This document shows, in pieces, positions 30,793-42,700 of a stretch of DNA of 64,000 nucleotides. Source of the DNA: Strix aluco (taxonomy: Eukaryota; Chordata; Aves; Strigiformes; Strigidae); contig NC_133958.1 of assembly GCF_031877795.1 (NCBI RefSeq), positions 2,542,001-2,606,000 of the forward strand. Reading direction: 5' to 3'. The position numbers and the translations under genes are program-made. The notes beneath the pieces were generated by a model. It was not told the origin of the DNA, made no database searches, and saw nothing but the letters and a program-made list of their open reading frames with translations. How positions within the stretch are numbered: position 1 is the stretch's first letter; each line of letters begins with the position of its first letter.

Positions 30793-33700
30793 ATGCCAGG
30801 CTCCGTCGCGCTGGCTGGCGCGGTGCTCAGCACCCTCCTGGCGCTGGTAGGTGCCTGGGCGTTGGCACGGCCGAGCCGGAGTGGGCCCAGGGGCCGGGCC
30901 GCGGTGGTAACGCCATGGCGGTGCCCGTCGGGGTGAGGTTGGGGGTGGTGGAGGCGGCGGGCAGTGCCTGTTCGGAGGGGCTGGGGACTGTGGCAGACGA
31001 CACCCAGTTGGGTGGGAGTGCTGATGTGCTGGAGGGTGGGGAGGGTCTGCAGAGAGACCTGGGCAGGCTGGAGCAATGGGCTGAGGCCACCTGGGGGAGT
31101 TTCACTAAGGCCAAATGCCGGGTGCTGCCCTTGGGCCACAACAACCCCCAGCAGCGCTACAGGCTTGGGGAGGAGTGGCTGGAGAGCTGCCAGTCAGAGA
31201 GGGACCTGGGGGGGATTGATAATGAGCCAGCAGTGTGCCCAGGTGGCCAAGAAGGCCAATGGCATCCTGGCTTGTATCAGCACTAGCGTGGCCAGCAGGG
31301 ACAGGGAAGGGATCTGACCCCTGTGCTCGGCACTGGTGAGGCCGCCCCTCGATGAGTGGGTTCAGTTTTGGGCCCCTCACTCCAAAAAGGCCCTTGAATG
31401 ACTCGAGCGTGTCCAGAGAAGGGCAACGGAGCTGGTGCAGGGTCTGGAGCACAGGTGTGATGGGGAGCAGCTGAGGGAACTGGGGGGGTTTAGTCTGGAG
31501 AAGAGGAGGCTGAGGGGAGACCTCATGGCCCTCTCCAACTCCCTGAAAGGAGGGTGCAGAGAGGGGGGAGGAGTCTCTTGAGCCAAGGACCCAGCGGCAG
31601 GCCAAGAGGGAATGGCCTCAAGCTGCGCCAGGGCAGGGTCAGACTGGCTCTTAGGAAGGATTTCTTTGCAGAAGGGGCTGTTGGGCGTTGGAATGGGCTG
31701 CCCAGGGCAGGGGGGGAGTCCCCATCCCTGGAGGGGTTGAAGAGTCGGGTTGAGCCAGCGCTGAGGGATCTGGTGGAGTTGGGAACGGTCAGGGTGAGGT
31801 TCATGGTTGGGCTGGAGCAGCTTCAAGGGCTTTTCCAACCCAGATGATTCTGTGATCCCTCCCCGCTGCCGCAGGCCGCGCCGACGCTGACTCCCATCCA
31901 CCGCGCCGGTTATTGCGCCTTCTACGGCGAATGTGGCCGCAACCCAGAGGTGAACATCTCGCTGGTGCCCGCCAAAGTGCCGTGTCTCTCCAACACGCCG
32001 GCACGGGTGGCCACGGCCTCGGTGCTGAACCTGCTCCGCACAGTCTGCCCCGAGTTGGTGCGGGGCGACGGCGAAACGACGCTGGTTTGCTGCTCCTTGT
32101 CACAACTCATCGCCCTCAGGCTCAGCGTGGCGCTTTCCGGCACCGTCCTCTCCCGCTGCCCGGCGTGCGCCAGGAATTTCGCCAACCTTTACTGCAACAA
32201 CATCTGCAGCCCCGACCAGAGCCTCTTCACCAACGTCACCCGCATCGTCAACCGCACCACGGTGTTGGGGAAGCCCCAACTCGCCGTCGTTGAGTACCAA
32301 TGTTTTTACGGGCAGGATTTCGCCGACGCCTCTTTCGCTTCTTGCCGGGGCGTCCGGTTACCGGCTACCGGCGGTTACGCCATCGACACCATGTGCGGGC
32401 GTTACGGCGCCAAACTCTGCACCACCCAGCGCTGGTTGGATTTCCAAGGGGATAAAAACAATGGTTTGGCGCCGCTGCAGATCGATTTCCAGCTGGTGCC
32501 CAACGGCACGCAGCCCGGTGACGCCGTCGTGCCGCTGCACGGGCAGGCCTGGCGCTGCGACCAGGCGCTCAGCGCCGAGGAGCAGCCGTGCTCTTGCCAG
32601 GACTGCGCCGAATCCTGCCCGCCGGTGATCGCCCCCTCCGACCCGCCTCCCCCCTTCCGCCTGGGCAACGCTGACGGCGCCTTAGTCCTCTGCGGGCTGC
32701 TCTTCGGCCTCCTCGCCCTTATCTTCATCACGGCCTTGCTGTGCCGGTGCCGGCGCTCCAAGGGGGACCCCACGCCGCAGCCGGTGCCGGCGCGTGCCGC
32801 CAGCTGCTCGGCGCGACTGAGCGACGCCAGCCACCGTGTCCTGGCCAGGGCTTTCCGCCGGTGGGGCACGCTGGTGGCCGGGCACCCCGTGGTGGTGCTG
32901 GCAGTGGCGGCGGTGCTGGCGGGCGGTTTATCAGCCGGTTTGGTTACCCTACGTCTCACCACCGATCCGGTGGAGCTGTGGTCGGCGCCGGGCAGTCGTG
33001 CCCGGCAAGAAAAAGCTTTTTACGACCAACACTTCGGGCCTTTCTTCCGCACCAACCAGGTGATTGTGACGGCGCCGGGCCGGCCCAGCTCCCGTTATGA
33101 ATCGGTGGTGTTGGGTGCCAAGAATTTCAGCGGGGTGATGTCGGAGGAGGTGCTGCGGGCAGTGCTGGAGCTGCAGGAGCAGCTGGCGGCCACCACAGCC
33201 TGGGCACCGGTGGCGGGCAGGGAGGTGACGCTGAGTGATGTCTGCTACGCCCCCCTCAACCCTACGGAGCCCGGGCTGGGCGACTGTTGCGTCAACAGTG
33301 TCACCCAGTACTTCCAGAACAACAGCACCCGCCTGGCCATGACGGCCACCCAGACTGACGGCAAGGAGACGGGCACTGTCGACTGGCACGACCATCTCAT
33401 CTACTGCGTCAAGTGGGTGCCGCTCCCGAGGGGTGGGGAGGGGGGGAAATGGGTGTGGGGTGCTGGGCTGGGTGTGGGGGTGATGCCCACAGGGTGATGG
33501 GCATGGCTTGGTGTGTGTGGGGGGTGATAGGTTGTGGGGTGCCCAGCGTGGCACGGGGCCTGTGGGGTCAGGGTGATGCCCGTGGGGTGCTGGGTTTTGG
33601 GGTCGGGATGATGCCTGTGGGGTGCTGGGCATGGCACAGTGCCCGTGGGGTGCTGTGGGGTCAGGGTGATGCCTGTAGGGTGCTGGGCATGGCATGGTGC

Positions 33701-36700
33701 CCGTGGGGTGCTGGGTTTTGGGGTCGGGGTGATGCCTGTGGGGTGCTGGACACGGCACGGTGCCTGTGGGGTGCTGTGGGGTCAGGGTGATGCCTGTGGG
33801 GTGCTGGGCATGGCATGGTGCCCGTGGGGTGCTGGGTTTTGGGGTTGGGGTGATGCCCATGGGGTACTGGGCATGGGACGGTGCCCATGGGGTGCTGTAG
33901 GGTTGGGGTGATGCCTGTGGGGTGCTGAGCACAGCACGGTTACCTGTGGGGTGCTGGGTTTTGGGGTCAGGGTGATGCCCGTGGGGTGCTGGGCACGGCA
34001 CAGTGCCCATGGGGTGCTGTGGGTTCGGGGTGATGCCCGTGGGGTGCTGAGCACAACACGGTGCCCGTGGGGCGATGGGTTTTGGGGTCAGGGTGATGCC
34101 CGTGGGGTGCTGGGCATGTCATGGTGCCCGTGGAGTGCTGGGTTTTGGGGTCAGGGTGATGCCCATGGGGTACTGGGCACGGCACGGTGCCCATGGGGTG
34201 CTGTGGGGTTGGGGTGATGCCTGTGGGGTGCTGAGCACGACACGGTGCCCGTGGGGTGCTGGGTTTTGGGGTCAGGGCGCTGCCACCATGGGCACGTTGC
34301 CCGTTGGGTGTCTTCCCATGGCTCGGTGTGCCCCCGGGGTGCCGTGCGCCAGCCGTGTCGCGGTGCCAAGCCCCACAGCGGGGTTCGGGGCGGGCGCAGC
34401 CCCCGCTCACCCAGCGCCGTGTCCCCACCAGCTCCCCGCTCTCCTTCAAGGACATCACGGCGCTGGAGCTGAGCTGCATGGCCGAGTACGGCGGCCCCGT
34501 CTTCCCCTACATCGCCTTCGGCGGCTACCCCGGTGAGCACCGGGCATCGCCCGGACGGGCAGGGCGGGGGGGACACACGGTGTCGGGGATGTCACCCCGG
34601 GGATGTCACCCGCTGTCCCCGCAGACTCGGAGTACACGGAGGCGGAGGCGCTGATTGTCACCTACTCCCTCAACAACTTCCCCCCCGACGACCCCCGCCA
34701 CGAGTGGGTGCTGAGCTGGGAGCGCCGCTTCCTCGAGGTGGTGGGCGACTTCCAGCGCACCCACGGCCCCAACCTCTCCGTCGCCTTCATGGCTGAGGTG
34801 AAGCACCCGCTGGCTGGGTTGGGGCGGGGCGGGGAGCACCCTGGGGTGCCCCGGCACCCCCTCACTCCGTCTCCTTTCCGGCAGCGCTCGCTGGAGGATG
34901 AGATCAACCGCTGGAGGATGAGATCAACCGCACCACGGGGGAGGACATCCCCATCTTCGCCATCAGCTACCTCGTGGTCTTCGCCTACATCGCCCTGGCG
35001 CTGGGCGAGTACACGGCCTGGCGCCGCGTCCTGGTACGGGTGGGTGGGTGGGGGGGGTCAGGGTGGTGGCAGCACCCTAGGGTGCCCCGTTGGGTGCTGA
35101 ATGGGTGGCCTTTCCCCCTCTAACCCACCCCGATGCAGGTGGAGTCGAAGGTGACGTTGGCGCTGGGGGGCATCGCCGTGGTGCTGGGCGCCGTCTTCGC
35201 CTCCATGGGGTTCCTGGCGCTGCTGGGGTTGCCTTCGTCCCTCATCATCCTCGAGGTCGTGCCCTTCCTCGTCCTGGCCGTGGGAGCGGACAACATCTTC
35301 ATCTTCGTACAGGAGTACCAGGTCGGTGGGCACAGTGGGGGGGAGCGCCTGGGGGGGGCACGGGGACACCTGTGGGCATGGGGGTGCCGTGGGGCACCCA
35401 TGGGTGCAGGGATCCCCAAAGTGGGGCCTCTGCTGTGCACAAGGCAGCACCCCCAGGCTGGGCGGTGGGTGCCTGTGTGGGGTTCCCAGGGGTGGGGGCA
35501 CTCATGATGGGTATCCCCCCACCCTCCTCACCACCCCCGCCAGCAGCAGTCACAGCGGGAGCCGGGCGAGACGCGGGAGCAGCACATCGGGCGGGTGCTG
35601 GCACAGGTGGCACCCAGCATGTTGCTCTGCAGCCTCTCCGAGGTCATCTGCTTCCTCCTGGGTGAGCCGGGGCACGGGGGACATGTGGGGACATGGAGGG
35701 CACAGGGACACAGGGGACACGGGAGGCACAGGGTGGGCATGGGGGGCACAGGGACATGGAGGGCACAGACTGGTTACAGGGACATGGGGTGCACAGGGTG
35801 GACATGGGGAGCAGGGGGCAAAGGGACACAAGGTGACATGGGGGGCACAGGGACATGGGGCACAAGGTGGGCACAGGGAGGGCACAGGGACATGGGGGAC
35901 ACGGGGCACACAGTGACACAGGCAACACAGGGCACGGTGTGGGCATAAGGACATGGGGGACACGGGGTGCACAGGGACAAGGGGACATGGGGCACAGGGG
36001 ACAACAGGGGGCACAAGGTGGGCACGGGGACATGGGTGACAGAGGGCAAAGGGATGCAGAGGGCCAAGGTGGGCACAGGGAGAAGGGGACACGGCGACAT
36101 GGGGGGCATGGAGACATGGGGGGCACAGGGTGGATATGGGGGGCACAGGGACAGGAGGCAAAGGGACACAGATGACATGGTGGGCACAGGGTGAACATGG
36201 GGGGGCACGGGTGGCACAGGGACACGGGGGCACGGGGACATGGCACACGCAGCAGGTGCCGTGCGCCCACGGGCATCGTGCACCCGGTGGGTGGGGGTGC
36301 CTGGAGCGGGAGGGGGGGGACGGGGACGGTGCGGGGGCGCTGACGCCGGGTGCCCGCAGGTGCCCTCTCCTCCATGCCCGCCGTCCGCACCTTCGCCCTC
36401 ACGGCCGCCGTGGCCATCGCCTTCGACTTCCTCCTCCAGATGTCGGGGTTCGTCGCCCTGGTGGCACTCGATGCCCGGCGGCAGGAGGTGGGGTGCCGGG
36501 GGGACACACACACGGGGTTTCTGGGGGGGGTACAGGGTGCCTGGGGGGGGTACAGGGTGCCCATGTGTGGGAGGGTGGGCACAGGGTGGGCACTGGGGGA
36601 CCCTGGGTGGGAGGGTGCCCAAAGGGTCCCATGAGGGGTGCCCAAGGTGGGTGTGGGGTGCCCGTGAGTTTGAGGGTGCCCAGGGTGGGGGCATGGGGTG

Positions 36701-39700
36701 CCCAGGGTGGGTGTGGGATATGAGGGTGTCTGGGGCTGGCTTGGGGTGCCCATAGACATTAAAGTCCTCAGGGTGGGCACAGGGTGTCCTTGGGCCTGAG
36801 GGTGCTCAGGTTGGGTGTGGGGTGCTCATGAGTTTGAGGGTACCCAGGGTGGGCACAGGGTGGGGGCATGGGGTGTCCGGGGTGGGTGTGGGGTGTCCAT
36901 GAGTATGAGGGTTGTCTGGGGGTGGCTTGGGGGTGCCCATGGACATTAAGGTCCCCAGGGTGGACATGGGGTGTCCTTGGGCATGAGGGTGCTCAGGTTG
37001 GATCTGGGGTGCTCATGGGTTTGAGGGTTCCCAGGGTGGGTGTGGGTGTGGGCATGGGGTGCCCATGGGTGTAAAGGTTGCCATGGAGTGCCCAAGGACA
37101 TTAGGGTCCCCAGGGTGGGCATGGGGTCCCCAGGGCAGGTATGGGGTCCCTAGGGTGGGCATGGGGTGCCCAGGGCAGGTATGGGGTGCCCAGGGTGTCT
37201 CACAGTGGTCATGGGGTGCCCCTGGTGCTCAAGGTGCCATGAGTGGGCACAGGGTGCCCATGGGAATAAGGACGCCCAGGATGGGTATGGGGGTGCCTGT
37301 GGGAATGAGGGTGTCAGGGGGTGGCGTGGGGTGACACTAGGGTCCCTGGGGTGGGCATGGGTGCCCATAAGTACCTGGGGTGGACATCAGGAGGATGCCC
37401 AGGGTGGGTGTGGGGTGTCCAAAGCCCTTTTAGGGTGCCCCAGATGGACGTGGGGTGTTTGGGGTTGGCACGGGGTGCCCATGGACACTGGGGTGCCCGG
37501 GGTGGGTGGGGTGGGTGGGGTGGGGGGGCCCCGTGCCAGCCCGGCGCTGCCCGCAGGCCGCCCGCTTCGACCTGTGCTGCTGCTGCGGGATGGGCAAGGG
37601 GGGGGCCGCGGGGCCGGGGGCCCGGCTGCTGCGCCCGCTGCTGCGCCGCTACTACACCCCCCTGCTGCTGCACCGCCTGGCACGGCCCGTCGTGGTGAGG
37701 GGGGGCTGGGGGGGGACTGGGGGGGCCTTGGGGGTGTTGGAAGTGTCTGGGTATTGCGGGGGATCGGGGGGAATCTAGGGGGTCCTGGGAAGTGAAGGGG
37801 GGACATGGGGGGGGGTGTGTGTCTTTGAGGGGTGGGGGGGTGCCATAGGGGTGTCAAGATTCCTGGGGGTCGTGGGTGGGGTGGGGTGTGGGTGTCTGGG
37901 GGTCCTGAGAGGTGAAGGGGGGACACGAGGGTGGGGGAGTCTTCAAGGGGTGGGGGGGTACCATGGGGGTTTCAAGGTTTCTGGGGGAGTTGGAGAGGTT
38001 GTGGGGGGGTGTCTGGGGGGTCCTGGCAGGTGAAAGGGGGACAAGGGGGTTGGGGGGGGGTCTTTCAGGGGTGGGGGGGGAATGGGGGTGTGAAGGTTCC
38101 TGGGGTTTGGGGGGGTGTGGGGTGTGTCTGGGAGGTGTGGGAGGAACATGGTGGGCTTGGGGAGACAGGACATGGGGGGGTGCTTGGGGCACTTGGGCTT
38201 CTGGAGGGATCCAGGAGGTCTGGGGGGGACGTAGAAGTGTTGTGAGGGGATTGGGGGGTCCCGGGGGGGTCCCCTCACCCTCACGTGGGTTGCTGCTGGC
38301 AGGTGCTGCTCTTCCTCTTCCTGGCCTGTGCCGGGATCTACCTCACGCTGCAGGTGTCCGTGGGGCTGGACCAGGAGCTCTCCATGCCAGAGGTGGGGCT
38401 GGCGCTGGGGGGTTCCCATGGAGGGGGGGCAGGGGGTGACGGGGCACCTGGGGACAGCAGGGTGCCCGGGGGTGGGGGACACGTGAGGACAGTGGTCCTG
38501 TATGGGGATGCATGGGGGTGGTATGGCCCCTATAGGGGTGCCTGAGGAGAGTGTGGCCCCATGTGGGGATGGCGTGGCCCCATAGGGGTGGTATGGCCCC
38601 ATACAGGGACACACGGGGACAGCATGGCCCTGTATGGGGACAGTGTGACACCTTATAGGTGCCATGGCCCTGTGTGGCCCCTACAGGGACAGTGTGACAC
38701 CTTATAGGTGCCATGGCCCTGTATGGCCCCTACAGGGACAGTATGGCCTTGTATAGGGACAGTGTGACACCTTATAGGGTGCCATGGCCCTGTATGGGGA
38801 CACAGAGGGTGATATGGCCCCTACAGGGACAGTATAGCCCTGTATAGGGCCAGCACAGGGGCGCTGTGGCCCCTTATGGGGCCAGCATGGGGGTGGCGTG
38901 GCCCCATATGGGCACAGCACGGCCACCGTGGAGCTGACGGCCCCGCACGGGGGGTGATGCGCTGGGGGAGGGGGGGGATGGCCATCGGGGTGCCCTGGCT
39001 GACGGGGGGTGGGTGCCCCCCCAGGACTCCTACATGCTGCAGTATTTCGCCGCCCTGAACCAGTACCTGGCCGTGGGGGTCCCCACCTACTTCGTCACCA
39101 CCGGTGGCTACAACTTCTCCTCCCCCAACGGCACCAACGGCATCTGCTCCAGCGCCGGCTGCGCCCCCGACTCCCTCACCCACACCATCCAGTACGCCAC
39201 GCGCTTCCCCAACGTGTGAGTGGGGTGTGTGGGGGGGCGCTGGGTGGGGGGGTGGGGTGCGGGCAGGGTCCTGCCAGCTTCCTGCCAGCCCTGCCCCTGC
39301 CCAGGTCCTACCTCGCCATCCCCGCCACCTCCTGGGTGGATGATTTCCTCGATTGGCTCAACCCCACCAGCCGCTGCTGCCGCATCCACCAGTTTGGGAA
39401 CCTCACCGGGAAGTTCTGTCCGTCCACCAGCAGTGAGTGGGCATCGGGGTGCTGGGGGGCCGCCGTGGTGGCCACTGGGGGCATGTGAGGGCTACACCAT
39501 GGTGGCTATTGAGTGTACATTGGGTGGCCATCATGGCGCCCGTTGGGTGTGTGTTGGGTCCCCACCATGGTGGCTGCTGGGGGCATCTGAGGTCTACACC
39601 GTGGTGGCCACTGAGTGCATGTTGGGTGGCTGTCATGGTGTACCTTGGGTGCCCACCATGGTGGCACCTGGGGGCATGTGAGGTCTACACCATGGTGGCC

Positions 39701-42700
39701 ATTGAGTGGGTGTTGGGTGGCAATCATGGTGCCCATTGGGTGTGTGTTGGGTCCCCACCATGGTGGCCCACTGGGGGCACATGGGGTCTACACTGTGGTG
39801 GCTGTTGGGCATATGTTGAGTGTCCATCATGGTGGCCACTGGGGGCATGTGAGGTCTACTCTGTGGTGGCCACTGAGCACATATTGGGTGTCCATCATTG
39901 GGTGTACGTTGGTTGCCCCCCATGGTGTTCATTGGGTGCCCACCATGGTGGCCACTGGGGGCACACGAGGTCTACACCATGGTGGCCGTTGAGTGTACGT
40001 TGGGCGTCCATCTTGGTGCCCACGGGGTGTACATTAGGTGCCTGCCATGATGGCTACTGGGGGCACATGAGGTGTACGCCATGGTGGCCACTGGGTGCCC
40101 ATCATGGTGCTCACTGGGTGCCCACCACAGTGGCCGTTGGGTGCGTGTAAGGTCCTCACTGTGGAGGCCATTGGCTGTATGTTGGGTGCCCATCGTGATG
40201 CCCATTGGGTGCCCACCATGGGTCCCATTGGGAGACCATTGGGATCCCACTGGGTGCCTGTTGTATTCCCACTGGGAATTCCCATGATGCCAATTGGTTG
40301 CCCATTGGGTGGCCACCATAGCACCCATTGAATGCCATTGGGTGCCTACTGGGGCACCATGGTTGGCTGCTATGGTATCCATTGGGTGCTTGCTGTGGTG
40401 TCCCTTGGGAGGGGTCAACTGGGCGCCCAGCGCGGTGCCCGTTGGGTGCCCGCGGGGTGCTGAGCACGACCGTGCCCTCAGATGACCTCAGCTGCGTGGG
40501 GGGTCGGTGCCTGAACACCACGCGGCGCCCGACGGTGGAGGAATTCGAGCGGTTCCTGCCCTGGTTCCTCCACGACCGCCCCACCCTGCAGTGCGCCAAG
40601 GGGTAGGTGCCACTCGGGTCGGGGGGCGGGGGGGTGGCAACGCAGGTACAAGGACATCAGTGTGGGCACCCAGAGCGTGGGTGCCCCCCCCACCATGGCC
40701 CCGGGTGCCTCCCTCACCCCTCGCCCCCTCCCCGCAGTGGTTTGGGCGCCTACGACACGGCGCTGAGCATGGACGCCAACGGCACCATCCTGGGTGAGTG
40801 CAGGGTGGGGTGGGGGGTGTGGGACACCCTAGGGTGCCCGGCTGACCCCCCCCTTTTCCTCCCTCCCCGCCCCGCCATCTCCGGCAGCCTCCCGTTTCAT
40901 GGCGTACCAGCGCCCGCTGCGCACCTCGCAGGAGTACACGGCGGCGCTGCGGGCTGCCCGCGCCCTGGCCGAGGAGATCACCGCCACCCTGCGCCGGGTG
41001 CCCGGCACCCACCCCGATTTCCGAGTCTTCCCCTACACGTAAGCACCCGCCCGTGGGTTGGGGGTCCTCGGCGCAGGGTGCTGGGGGTGCCCCGGTGCCC
41101 TGTTAGGGGTCAGAAGTGGGTGCCCTGATTTTAGAGGCCAGTGTTGGTGCCAAGTCAGGGTGCCCAGCTTGGGGTGCTGTGGGTGCTCTGGTGCCCTGGT
41201 CAAGGGTCAAAGTGAGTGCCCAGGTCAGGGTGCACAGCCCGGGGTGCTGTGGGTGCCCCAGTGCCCTTGTTATGGGTCAGGAGCAGGTGCTAGGGGTTAG
41301 AAGTGGGTGCCTAGGTCAGGGTGCTATGGGTGCCCTAGTACCAGGTCAGTGTGGTGCCCAGGTCAGGGTGCCAAGCCCAGGGTGCTGTGGGTGCCCCAGT
41401 GCCCTTGTTAGGGGTCAGAAGTGGGTGCCCAGGTCACGGTGCCCAGCCCGGGGTGCTGTGGGCGCTCCAGTGCCCTTGTTATGGGTCAGGAGCGGGTGCT
41501 AGGGGTTAGAAGTGGGTGCCCAGGTCAGGGTGCTATGGGTGCCCTAGTACCAGGTCAGTGTGGTGCCCAGGTCAGGGTGCCCAGCCCGGGGTGCTGTGGG
41601 TGCTCCAGTGCCCTTGTTATGGGTCAGGAGCGGGTGCTAGGGGTCAGAAGTGGGTCCCCAGCCCAGGGTGCTGTGGGTGGTCTGGTCAGGGGTCAAAGTG
41701 GGTGCCCAGGTCAGGGTGCTATGGGTGCCCCCGTGCCCGGCTAGAGGGTCAGAAGTGGGTGTTAGGGGTTGGAAGTGGGTGCCCAGCCCAGGGTGCTGTG
41801 GGTGCCCCAGTGCGCAGTTAGAGGGTCAGGAGTGGGTGCCCCAGTATGCGCCCAGTGCGGGTGCCCGTTCAGGGGTGCCCAGCCGGGGTGGGTGTGGGTG
41901 CCCGGTGCCTGTGCCGGGGTGCCAGCGTGGCGGTGACGCTCCCTGGCAGGGTGACCTACGTCTACTACGAGCAGTACCTGACGGTGGTGGCCGAGGGCGT
42001 CATCACGCTGGCGCTGTGCCTGGTGCCCACCTTCTGCGTCTCCTTCCTGCTGCTGGGCATGGACCTGCGCTCCAGCGCCGCCACCCTCGTCACCATCGCC
42101 ATGATCCTGGTGGACACCGTGGGCGCCATGGCCCTCTGGGACATCCCCTACAACGCCGTGGCCCTCATCAACCTCGTCGCGGTGCGGGGCACGCGGGGTG
42201 GCACGAGGACCTGGGGCGTGTGGGGTGGCAGGAGGACCGGGGACATGCAGGGTGGCACGAGGATCTGGGACACATGGGGTGGCACAAGGACCTGGGGCAT
42301 GCAGGGTGGCATGAGGACGTGGGACAGGTGGGGTGGCACGAGGATCTGGGACACATGGGGTGGCACAAGGACCTGGGGCCATGTGGGGTGGCATGAGGAC
42401 CTGGGACATGCAGGGTGGCATGAGGACGTGGGACACGTGGGGTGGCATGAGGATCTGGGGCATGTGGGGTGGCACAAGGACCTGGGGCATGTGGGGTGGC
42501 ACGAGGATCTGGGACACATGGGGTGGCACAAGGACCTGGGGCATGTGGGGTGGCATGAGGACCTGGGACATGCAGGGTGGCATGAGGACGTGGGACGGCA
42601 CGAGGATCTGGGACACATGGGGTGGCACAAGGACCTGGGGCCTGCGGGGTGGCATGAGGACCTGGGACATGCAGGGTGGCATGAGGACGTGGGACATGTG

